Below are positions 42,749 to 49,624 of a stretch of DNA of 49,624 nucleotides, piece after piece; positions within the stretch are counted from its first letter, which is position 1; the number at the start of each line of letters is the position of its first letter. Location: contig CAVAJR010000017.1 in NCBI GenBank assembly GCA_963589005.1, positions 1 to 49,624 on the forward strand, read 5' to 3'. Under the pieces are notes generated by a model. The model did not search any database and had not been told where the DNA came from. It saw only the letters and a program-made list of their open reading frames with translations. The position numbers and the translations under genes are program-made. This DNA comes from RGIG5612 sp963589005. Lineage in GTDB: Bacteria; Bacillota; Clostridia; Lachnospirales; Lachnospiraceae.

Positions 42749-43165
42749 GTGAAGATTGATTCCATAAAAAACGGCATAGTTATAGATCATATTGCAGCGG
42801 GCAATGCCATGAAGCTGTATAATATGTTAGGTCTCGATAAGCTTGACTGCCAGGTCGCAGTTATCAAAAACGCACCAAGTGTTAAAATGGGCAGGAAGGA
42901 TATAATCAAGATTGATTCCGATATAGATATCAATCTTGATATGATCAGCTTTATAAGTCCGGATGCAACGGTAAATATTATTGAAAACGAGATATGTAAG
43001 GAGAAAAGGAAAATAGAACTTCCTGATAAGCTGGTCAATATCATAAAATGCAAAAATCCGCGCTGCATTACTACAATAGAGCAGGAGATAGAGCATGTAT
43101 TTGTACTTACTGACAGAAATAAAGGCGAGTACAGGTGTATGTACTGCGATACCAGGGCCAAATAA
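42749..43165 (+). CDS. pyrI: Aspartate carbamoyltransferase, regulatory chain
   Basis: Nucleotide-binding allosteric subunit, 138 aa. The N-terminal effector domain is IKNGIVIDHIAAGNAMKLYN with KIDSDIDIN. The C-terminal zinc domain has C-x4-C (CKNPRC) and C-x2-C (YRCMYCD). It starts at GTG after AGGAGGAATGAAAG. It lies last in the pyr operon, after a 112-bp gap. Confidence 0.95.
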   Translation: MKIDSIKNGIVIDHIAAGNAMKLYNMLGLDKLDCQVAVIKNAPSVKMGRKDIIKIDSDIDINLDMISFISPDATVNIIENEICKEKRKIELPDKLVNIIKCKNPRCITTIEQEIEHVFVLTDRNKGEYRCMYCDTRAK

Positions 43166-43210
43166 ATGCTATTGATTTTTTAGTATTTGTGTGATAGTTT
43201 AACACGGAGC

Positions 43211-43251
43211 AAAGGAGCTGATGTGTCTTAAGACATGCCGGCTCCTTTTTA
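43211..43251 (+). terminator. Terminator of the pyr operon
   Basis: AAAGGAGC pairs with GCTCCTTT, with an inner TGTCTTAAGACA palindrome and a TTTTT tail. Confidence 0.9.
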
Positions 43252-43315
43252 ATATGAATGATTGTATACATGAATTTTTTGTATAATACAAACCAATTAT
43301 TCTTATATGCAGCAA

Positions 43316-43344
43316 TTGACTTTATCAAGGCAATGTGATAAATT
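43316..43344 (+). promoter_or_regulatory. Promoter of the peptide-transport operon
   Basis: TTGACT (43316-43321), 17-bp spacer, TAAATT (43339-43344). The leader then contains the hairpin CATGCCGC-TGCT-GCGGCGTG at 43364-43383 before oppA. Another TATAAT occurs at 43272 without a good -35. Confidence 0.6.
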
Positions 43345-43421
43345 TTTTCTGATTATTTTTTAGCATGCCGCTGCTGCGGCGTGTTATCAGATAAATAAAA
43401 CAATTTTAACAGGAGGAAATT

Positions 43422-45095
43422 ATGAAGAAATTCAAGAAAATGATGGCTGCACTTCTGTCAGCTGCCATGGTGGCTACACTGTTTGGCGCTGTGTCAGTAT
43501 CTGCAGACCAGGGCGGCGACATTTATGTAATGTTAGCCAGCAACGTAATGTCACTTGATACTAACCTTGCTACAGACGGTGATTCATTTGAGGTTATCGC
43601 AGACTGCATCGATGGTCTTACACAGATGGATGCCGATGGTGCAGCAGTTCCTGCTATCGCTGAATCATGGGATGTATCAGAAGATGGTTTAACATATACA
43701 TTCCATCTTAGAGAAGATGCTAATTGGTCAAATGGCGAACCTGTTACAGCTAATGACTTCGTTTATGCATGGAGATTAGCAATGACAGCCAATGTAGAAT
43801 ATAACTATATGTATAGTTCATCTGTTGGTGCTGTTAAGAACGCTGATGCTATCATGAGCGGCGAGGCAGACGTTGAAACACTGGGCGTTACAGCAATTGA
43901 TGACAAGACTCTGCAGGTAGAACTTGAAGTTCCTGTATCATTCTTCCCATCACTTATGTACTTCCCTGCATTCTACCCTATCAACCAGGCTTTCTATGAG
44001 AGCTGCGGTGACGGCGTATATGGAACAAGTCCTTCAACATACCTGAGCAATGGTGCATTCATCCTTGATGACTATATCCCGGGTGCTGCAAGCCTTACAG
44101 TAGTTAAGAATCCTGATTACTATGATGCAGACAAGGTTAGCCTTGATTCTATCACATATCAGGTAGTTGGATCTTCTGATCAGGCCCTTACAGGATTTAA
44201 GAGCGGCAACCTTGATATCGCTATCGTAAGCGGTGACCAGGTAGCAGCAGTTCAGGCAGATGAATCATTATCATCAAATCTTAAGGTTACAGGTGCCGGC
44301 TACATGTGGTATCTCTCATTCAGCCAGACAACTAACAACTCAAGTGATGGCTCTCTTGCAAATGTTAACTTAAGACTTGCTATTACAAATGCTATCGACA
44401 GAGAATCTCTGGTTGATAACTATGTAATGGATGGTTCTATTGCAACATATACAGCTGTTCCTCCACAGTTTGCAGCAAGCTCAACAACAGGCGAGGACTT
44501 CTCAGCTGACCAGACAAAATTTGCCGAATATTGCTCATATGATGTTGAGAAGGCACAGGAATACTTCGAGACAGCTAAAGCAGAATTAGGAACAGATACA
44601 TTCCAGTTTACAGTAATCTACGGCAACAACGAAGGTGATGAAGTTGCTAAGGTTGCACAGGCTATCAAGGAGCAGGTTGAATCAGCTCTTCCTGGAGTTA
44701 CAATCGACCTTCAGGCAATGACTAAGGCAGAACGTCTTGAGAAGATGCAGAATGATGATTACTGTATAGCTCTTACACGTTGGGGACCTGACTATGCTGA
44801 CCCAATGACATACTTAGGAATGTGGATCACAAATAACTCTAACAACTACGGTTTCTGGAGCAATGAAGAGTACGATCAGCTGATCAAGGACTGCACATCA
44901 GGTGCATATGTAACAGATTATGATGCTCGTTGGGCAGCACTGTATGATGCAGAAACTCTTGTTATGCAGGAAGCAGTTATCGCACCTTTGTATACCAAGG
45001 CTAATTCAAATCTGATTGCAGAAGGTCTTGAGGGAGTTGAATTCCATCCGGTAGCACTTAACAGAGTTTATAAGAATGCTACATTTGCAAACTAA
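43422..45095 (+). CDS. oppA: Peptide ABC transporter substrate-binding protein (family 5)
   Basis: Extracytoplasmic oligopeptide-binding protein, 557 aa. Residues 1-28 are a Sec signal peptide (MKKFKKMMAALLSAAMVATL, then FGAVSVSA) with an AxA-like signal peptidase I site before Asp29. There is no cysteine and hence no lipobox, although such proteins in monoderm bacteria are usually lipoproteins. Family 5 features: IAESWDVSEDGLTYTFHLRE, WSNGEPVTANDFVYAWR, and a C-terminal TRWGPDYADPMTYLGMW. AGGAGGAAATT before the ATG. A hairpin follows, separating it from the permease genes. Confidence 0.95.
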   Translation: MKKFKKMMAALLSAAMVATLFGAVSVSADQGGDIYVMLASNVMSLDTNLATDGDSFEVIADCIDGLTQMDADGAAVPAIAESWDVSEDGLTYTFHLREDANWSNGEPVTANDFVYAWRLAMTANVEYNYMYSSSVGAVKNADAIMSGEADVETLGVTAIDDKTLQVELEVPVSFFPSLMYFPAFYPINQAFYESCGDGVYGTSPSTYLSNGAFILDDYIPGAASLTVVKNPDYYDADKVSLDSITYQVVGSSDQALTGFKSGNLDIAIVSGDQVAAVQADESLSSNLKVTGAGYMWYLSFSQTTNNSSDGSLANVNLRLAITNAIDRESLVDNYVMDGSIATYTAVPPQFAASSTTGEDFSADQTKFAEYCSYDVEKAQEYFETAKAELGTDTFQFTVIYGNNEGDEVAKVAQAIKEQVESALPGVTIDLQAMTKAERLEKMQNDDYCIALTRWGPDYADPMTYLGMWITNNSNNYGFWSNEEYDQLIKDCTSGAYVTDYDARWAALYDAETLVMQEAVIAPLYTKANSNLIAEGLEGVEFHPVALNRVYKNATFAN

Positions 45096-45129
45096 TCAGG
45101 TTTACTGAATTTGTATTTTAATCAATCTG

Positions 45130-45158
45130 TCAGAGCGGCATTAAAACTGCCGCTCTGA
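45130..45158 (+). terminator. Hairpin between oppA and oppB
   Basis: TCAGAGCGGCA and TGCCGCTCTGA, an 11-bp perfect stem with a 7-nt loop and no T-tract. Likely stabilises the oppA mRNA or partly terminates, raising binding protein over permease. Confidence 0.7.
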
Positions 45159-45270
45159 TAAATGTATTTATAACCGTTTGATGAGGATGTCGCGAAGATA
45201 TATCTGTAAGCAATGCTTTTGTGAAGAACATTGAACGGTTGAATATTTTAGAAAATATTAGGGAGAAAAC

Positions 45271-46278
45271 ATGGCCAAGTACATAATCAAACGAGTCGTA
45301 ATGGCTATTGTCACACTGTTTATAATAACATTTTTGCTGTTTTTGCTTGTTCGTATCATGCCGGGCAATCCATTTCCGTCCGAACGTATGACCGATGAAG
45401 CAATAGCAGCCAAACGTGCTGAGATGGGATTGGATGATCCTATTCTTGTACAGTTCGGCAATTATCTGAAGGATATAGTGGAAACAGGAAGCTTTGGTAA
45501 GGGCTCATCTCTTTATAATGGCGCCCCGATATCAACCGTTCTGCCTACTGCAATGTCCAATTCATTCAAGATCGGCGGTATAGCAATCTGCTTTGGTGTA
45601 TTAATTGGCCTTATACTGGGTATAGCGGCAGCATTAAATCGAGGAAAGTTCTGGGATGTATTCTGTACAGTGCTATCGATCATCGGCGTATGTATTCCGT
45701 CGTATGTATTTATGATATTCCTGCAGTATTTCTTTGCATATAAGCTGACGATATTCCCGTTCTATTTCAGCGCAAGAAAGTTTTTGATCTCTTCGATAAT
45801 GCCCGCATTATCATTGTCACTTTTTTCCATGAGTACGGTAGCCAGGTTTACCAGAAATGAAATGATTGAGGTAATGGACAGCGATTATGTTCTGCTTGCG
45901 GAATCAAAGGGCATGTATGGAACTAAGCTTGTTACCAAGCATATATTAAGGAATGCGCTGATACCTATCGTAACTGTAATAGCACCGTTGATCGTAGACC
46001 TTCTTACAGGCGCACTGGTTGTTGAGAAAATCTACGGAATAAATGGTATAGGCAAGCTGATGGTTGATGCTATCACTGGTGAAGGTATTGACTACAACTA
46101 TGTTCTTGCACTGGGTATTTTATATTCGGCATTATATATAGGTATTATGCTTGTACTTGATATCATATACGGTCTGCTGGATCCTAGAATAAGACTTTCA
46201 AGACCGAGAGGCAGCTCCAGAAAAGACAAGGATCAGGAAAAATCTAAAGCACAAGGGGAGGCAACAGCACAGGCATGA
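45271..46278 (+). CDS. oppB: Peptide ABC transporter permease OppB/DppB
   Basis: Inner-membrane permease, 335 aa, six predicted spans. The N-terminal MAKYIIKRVVMAIVTLFIIT with RIMPGNPF is typical of OppB/DppB. EAA loop region AESKGMYGTKLVTKHILRNA contacts the ATPase. It ends in a charged tail. Overlaps oppC by 4 bp. Confidence 0.95.
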   Translation: MAKYIIKRVVMAIVTLFIITFLLFLLVRIMPGNPFPSERMTDEAIAAKRAEMGLDDPILVQFGNYLKDIVETGSFGKGSSLYNGAPISTVLPTAMSNSFKIGGIAICFGVLIGLILGIAAALNRGKFWDVFCTVLSIIGVCIPSYVFMIFLQYFFAYKLTIFPFYFSARKFLISSIMPALSLSLFSMSTVARFTRNEMIEVMDSDYVLLAESKGMYGTKLVTKHILRNALIPIVTVIAPLIVDLLTGALVVEKIYGINGIGKLMVDAITGEGIDYNYVLALGILYSALYIGIMLVLDIIYGLLDPRIRLSRPRGSSRKDKDQEKSKAQGEATAQA

Positions 46279-47336
46279 GCAAGAAGAACACAACAAACAG
46301 TGTTTCGCAGGCTGAATTAAATGCGGAAAATGCATATACTCCTACAGCGGAGGATTTTGTTCTTGATGTCAATATGGACATTAATACTGACAGAAACTTC
46401 GCTTCACAGGGATTCTGGAAGGGAGTGGCAACACGATTCTTTAAGAATGCAAGAGCAGTAATTGGTCTTGTGATAATCGTGCTTATTATAATATTGGCGC
46501 TTATTGGTCCTAGTATAAATAATTACGGATACAGCGACATTGTTTCTTATTATGATGAAGAAACAGGCAAGGAAGTTGTAGCGAAGAGCATGTCTCCTCA
46601 TATTCCTTGGCTTCATAAGTTATTTACCGGCGAGGATTATGATGATAACTTCGCTGAATATACATTTGTATTCGGTACAGATTCCTTAGGCCGTGACCTG
46701 TGGACCCGTGTATGGTATGGAGCCAGAGTATCGCTTCTTATTGCATTTGTAACCATCTTCATCGATATGATAATCGGTATGAGTTACGGATTGATCTCCG
46801 GTTTCTTCGGAGGTGTCACGGATAATATCATGCAGAGAATTGTAGAAATCGCCAACTCGATACCACGATTGGTTATTGTAGGTGTATTGGCGACTTTCAT
46901 GACTAAAGGTATAGGGCTTGTTATAGTAGCGCTGCTTCTTACGGAATGGATAGGAATGAGCAAGATCGCCCGTGCCGAGATGTTTAAGATCCGCGGAATG
47001 GAATATATTATGGCCAGCCGCACGCTTGGAGCAGGTAACGGAAGAATTATTTTTAAGGATGTTCTTCCTAACACCATCGGACCTATTATTACACAGATGA
47101 TGTTCTCTATTCCTACAGCTATCTTTACAGAAGCTTTCTTAAGTTTCGTCGGTGTAGGTATCATGCTTCCGCAGTGTTCGGTCGGTTCTCTTATTGAGGA
47201 CGGATTTAACAATATTACAACTCTGCCGTATCAGATACTGCCGCCTATATTGGTTCTGGCCTTTTTGATGCTGGCATTTAATTTCGTAGGTGACGGTCTT
47301 CGTGAAGCATTAGCTCCGCGTATTGAGGATATGTAA
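46275..47336 (+). CDS. oppC: Peptide ABC transporter permease OppC/DppC
   Basis: Second permease, 353 aa. A cytoplasmic N-terminal extension of about 55 residues is followed by the first span (AVIGLVIIVLIIILALIGPS). The signature FGTDSLGRDLWTRVWYGARVSL follows, then the EAA loop YIMASRTLGAGNGRIIFKDVLPN. ATGA overlap with oppB, and oppD follows after 14 bp. Confidence 0.95.
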   Translation: MSKKNTTNSVSQAELNAENAYTPTAEDFVLDVNMDINTDRNFASQGFWKGVATRFFKNARAVIGLVIIVLIIILALIGPSINNYGYSDIVSYYDEETGKEVVAKSMSPHIPWLHKLFTGEDYDDNFAEYTFVFGTDSLGRDLWTRVWYGARVSLLIAFVTIFIDMIIGMSYGLISGFFGGVTDNIMQRIVEIANSIPRLVIVGVLATFMTKGIGLVIVALLLTEWIGMSKIARAEMFKIRGMEYIMASRTLGAGNGRIIFKDVLPNTIGPIITQMMFSIPTAIFTEAFLSFVGVGIMLPQCSVGSLIEDGFNNITTLPYQILPPILVLAFLMLAFNFVGDGLREALAPRIEDM

Positions 47337-47350
47337 GGGGGTGTTTAAGA

Positions 47351-48436
47351 ATGGCAGATAAAATACTTGAAATAAAAAATCTTGACATAACCTTCACTAC
47401 TTCTGCAGGACCGGTACATGCTATCAGAGGAGTTAATATTGACCTGGAACGAGGCGAGACGGTAGCAGTAGTAGGTGAATCCGGTTCCGGCAAATCTGTT
47501 GTAATGAAGACTGCTATGGGTATCCTGGCAGGAAATGCAGTTATCAACAGTGGCGAGATAATCTTCAGATATAAAGAAAATGACGGAACTACTAAGGAAG
47601 TAGATATTCTTAAGCAGCCTAAGAAATGGATCAGGAAGAATATCAATGGCAGAAAGGTTGCTATGATATTCCAGGATCCTATGACATCACTTGACCCAAC
47701 CATGACAATTGGCAAGCAGCTGATGGAAGGCATGATAATGCACCTGGGGCTTTCAAGGCAGCAGGCAGCAGAACGTGCGGTTAAGTTGTTGGGAGAGGTT
47801 GGAATCACGGAACCTGCCAAACGAATGAAGCAGTATCCGCATCAGCTGTCAGGAGGTATGAGACAGAGAATAGTTATAGCCATAGCTATTTCCTGCAATC
47901 CTGACCTGCTTATCTGTGATGAACCTACGACAGCACTCGATGTTACGATCCAGGCCAAGATCCTGGAGCTTATCAAAAAGCTTCAGGAATCTTACGGAAT
48001 ATCGGTTATATATATTACTCATGACCTGGGTGTTGTTGCCAAGGTTGCGGATTATGTAAATGTAATGTATGCAGGCAAGATAGTAGAAGTCGGCAATATA
48101 GAAGAGATCTTCTATGACCCGAAGCATCCATATACATGGGGACTTCTTTCGGCCATGCCTGATCTGGATACGGACGATTCGCGTCTGTATACCATTCCGG
48201 GTTCACCGCCTAACCTTCTTCATGAGGTAAAGGGTGATGCTTTTGCACCTAGAAATCAGTATGCCTTGAAGATCGATTCGATTGCAGAACCGCCGATGTT
48301 CAAGGTTTTTGAAACACACAGCGCAGCAACATGGCTCCTTGATCCAAGAGCACCTAAGGTAGAGATGCCAGCTGAATTGCAGAAGCGTATTGCACGAATG
48401 TTAAAGGAGGCAAATGCAGATGCCGGCAAATTATAA
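47351..48436 (+). CDS. oppD: Peptide ABC transporter ATP-binding protein OppD
   Basis: ABC ATPase, 361 aa: Walker A GESGSGKSVV, Q-loop FQDPMTSLDPTM, signature LSGGMRQRIVIA, Walker B LLICDEPTTALD, H-loop THDLG, and the C-terminal oligopeptide-transporter domain (PGSPPNLLHEVKGDAFAPRN). The cysteines that ligate Fe-S or metal in some OppD tails are not obvious here. It overlaps the oppF start. Confidence 0.95.
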   Translation: MADKILEIKNLDITFTTSAGPVHAIRGVNIDLERGETVAVVGESGSGKSVVMKTAMGILAGNAVINSGEIIFRYKENDGTTKEVDILKQPKKWIRKNINGRKVAMIFQDPMTSLDPTMTIGKQLMEGMIMHLGLSRQQAAERAVKLLGEVGITEPAKRMKQYPHQLSGGMRQRIVIAIAISCNPDLLICDEPTTALDVTIQAKILELIKKLQESYGISVIYITHDLGVVAKVADYVNVMYAGKIVEVGNIEEIFYDPKHPYTWGLLSAMPDLDTDDSRLYTIPGSPPNLLHEVKGDAFAPRNQYALKIDSIAEPPMFKVFETHSAATWLLDPRAPKVEMPAELQKRIARMLKEANADAGKL

Positions 48437-49355
48437 TACAGAGCCGATCTTAAAGGTCGAGCATATGAAACAATATTTCAAATCAGGCTCATTTGTGGTA
48501 AAAGCGGTAGATGATGTCAGCTTTGAGATCTATCCGGGTGAAACATACGGTCTTGTTGGCGAATCTGGTTCAGGAAAGACTACAATAGGACGAGGAATTA
48601 TTCGCTTGTATGATCCGACCTCCGGCAAAATTACCTTCAAGGGTGCGGACATATCCGGCAAAATGGATAAGGAAACCAAGAATCTGCTAAGAACAAAAAT
48701 GCAGATGATATTCCAGGATCCGATGGCATCCCTTAATCCTCGAAAGAAAATCGGTGATATTATAGGTGAAGGTCTTGATATTCATCATATGTATCAAACA
48801 AAGGAAGAAAGAAAAGCTCACATAGATGCGATTCTTGCCAAGGTTGGACTTGCTGCCGAACATTATGACAGATATCCATATCAATTTTCAGGCGGTCAGA
48901 GACAGCGAGTCGGCATAGCAAGAGCGCTTATTATGAATCCTGACCTGATCATAGCCGATGAATGTATATCGGCACTTGATGTTTCGATTCAGGCGCAGGT
49001 AGTTAATCTTATGAAAGATATCCAGGAAGAAACAGGAGCAGCATATCTGTTCATTGCTCATGATCTTTCTATGGTCAAGTATATTTCGGACAGGATCGGA
49101 GTTCTTCATCTTGGAAGGATGCTGGAGACCGGAACTACGGAAGAGATATTTTCTAATCCGCTGCATCCATATACCAGAAGTCTGCTTTCTGCCATACCGA
49201 GTCCTAACCCGAGGGTTGAAAAGGGCAGAGTCGCAGAAGAGTATGATTATGCAACAAGCGGTATAGATTACAATAAAGGCGAACTAACATTAATAAGCGG
49301 CAAGCATTATGTTCATGGAACACCGGAAGAAATAAAAAAATGGCAATCGCAGTAA
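48420..49355 (+). CDS. oppF: Peptide ABC transporter ATP-binding protein OppF
   Basis: Second ABC ATPase, about 311 aa: Walker A GESGSGKTTIGR, FQDPMASLNPRK, signature FSGGQRQRVGIARAL, Walker B LIIADECISALD (Cys in place of the usual Pro-Thr pair after DE), H-loop AHDLS, and the C-terminal HPYTRSLLSAIPSPNPR. AGGAGG is 9 bases before ATG 48420 and 3 before ATG 48414, so the former is preferred. The start lies inside oppD, coupling the two ATPases. Confidence 0.94.
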   Translation: MPANYNTEPILKVEHMKQYFKSGSFVVKAVDDVSFEIYPGETYGLVGESGSGKTTIGRGIIRLYDPTSGKITFKGADISGKMDKETKNLLRTKMQMIFQDPMASLNPRKKIGDIIGEGLDIHHMYQTKEERKAHIDAILAKVGLAAEHYDRYPYQFSGGQRQRVGIARALIMNPDLIIADECISALDVSIQAQVVNLMKDIQEETGAAYLFIAHDLSMVKYISDRIGVLHLGRMLETGTTEEIFSNPLHPYTRSLLSAIPSPNPRVEKGRVAEEYDYATSGIDYNKGELTLISGKHYVHGTPEEIKKWQSQ

Positions 49356-49380
49356 CAAAGCGAAATACAAGTTTAAATCA

Positions 49381-49418
49381 AAGGGATGCTCTCTTACATA
49401 TGGAGAGCGTCCCTTTTT
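49381..49418 (+). terminator. Terminator of the peptide-transport operon
   Basis: AAGGGATGCTCTC pairs with GAGAGCGTCCCTT (one G-T), ending TTTTT, 26 bp after oppF. Confidence 0.92.
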
Positions 49419-49465
49419 ACAATAAAGCAGTTTGCAGTGCAAATGAGTGCACTAGCAATTCACCT

Positions 49466-49537
49466 ATGGGTTAACCCATCGTAAATGCTCCATAGTACGT
49501 ACCCTAGTTTTTTATCGGCCGCAGGGTTGCGGTCGAT
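49466..49537. repeat. Palindrome and bidirectional hairpin right of oppF
   Basis: ATGGGTTAACCCAT is a perfect palindrome (49466-49479). ATCGGCCGCA/TTGCGGTCGAT forms a 10-bp stem (49514-49537) with Ts on both sides, a bidirectional terminator candidate. No gene in 49356-49572. Confidence 0.5.
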
Positions 49538-49572
49538 TTTAACTAATTTGTACGACAAACTCAAAAACGACT

Positions 49573-49624
49573 TGTCATCCTTTTGGCGCTTAATGTCATC
49601 CTTCTGGCGCCAAATGTCATCCTT
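49573..49624. mobile_element. 21-bp tandem repeats, probable end of an insertion sequence
   Basis: Units start at 49573, 49594 and 49615 with exact 21-bp spacing: TGTCATCCTTTTGGCGCTTA, TGTCATCCTTCTGGCGCCAA, then TGTCATCCTT cut by the window edge. Multiple terminal repeats beginning TG are typical of IS21-like ends. The transposase genes would lie beyond the window, so this is inferred. Confidence 0.45.

Noticed and set aside
1..49624. CRISPR array or prophage
   Set aside because: No regularly spaced direct repeats other than the short 21-bp series at the right edge, and no phage structural or integrase genes.

Overview
The window spans the chromosomal replication origin of a low-GC Gram-positive bacterium, most likely a Lachnospiraceae (Clostridia) member. 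The evidence is the gene order (rpmH-rnpA-yidD-yidC-jag-mnmE-mnmG-rsmG-parA-parB-serS on the minus strand, dnaA-dnaN-S4-recF-gyrB-gyrA on the plus strand), an Rnf complex, a type 1B pyrK/pyrD pair with pyrB/pyrI, and AT-rich intergenic DNA. Species cannot be fixed from the sequence; a Coprococcus-like gut organism is a guess. Left of about 12.8 kb every confident gene is on the minus strand and right of it every one is on the plus strand, as expected for replication diverging from an origin around dnaA.

Layout. 0-0.8 kb: decayed C-terminal remnant of an AlbA_2/winged-helix regulator and a tRNA-Arg(CCU). 1.0-12.8 kb: minus-strand origin cluster covering seryl-tRNA synthetase, chromosome segregation (ParA, ParB, two perfect parS sites), rRNA and tRNA modification (RsmG, MnmG, MnmE), KhpB/Jag, YidC, YidD, RNase P protein and L34. 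12.7-14.8 kb: putative oriC on both sides of dnaA, with DnaA-box-like 9-mers and divergent rpmH and dnaA promoters. 14.8-21.9 kb: dnaN, S4 protein, recF, gyrB, gyrA. 22-25 kb: nitroreductase, double zinc-ribbon protein, AI-2E-type permease, tRNA-Leu(CAG). 25.4-29.4 kb: a compositionally distinct block with a small DUF4177-like protein, ppx and ppk, then a TPP riboswitch and thiT. 29.8-34.8 kb: rnfCDGEAB, a ferredoxin:NAD+ oxidoreductase ion pump. 35.0-37.0 kb: DUF2325, DUF3793, flavodoxin and two very small ORFs, preceded by a promoter flanked by two near-identical 20-bp palindromes. 37.2-43.2 kb: pyrC-K-D-F-E-B-I for UMP synthesis. 43.4-49.4 kb: an opp/dpp peptide importer. 49.5-49.6 kb: 21-bp tandem repeats that look like the end of an insertion sequence.

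How the parts fit. The origin block couples initiation (DnaA), the replication clamp, gyrase and ParABS segregation. Rnf conserves energy from reduced ferredoxin, and the adjacent flavodoxin locus looks like an electron-carrier substitution module under a palindrome-binding regulator (inference, probably metal-responsive). The pyr operon makes UMP from carbamoyl aspartate onward; no carAB, pyrR or pyrP is present here. I saw no CRISPR array, prophage or secondary-metabolite cluster. The most notable unexplained signals are the paired palindromic operators at 35.0-35.1 kb, a 23-codon ORF that runs through a terminator hairpin at 36.9-37.0 kb, a structured pyr leader, dispersed intergenic stem-loop repeats, a cysteine-rich tail on RnfE and a peptide-binding protein with no lipobox.
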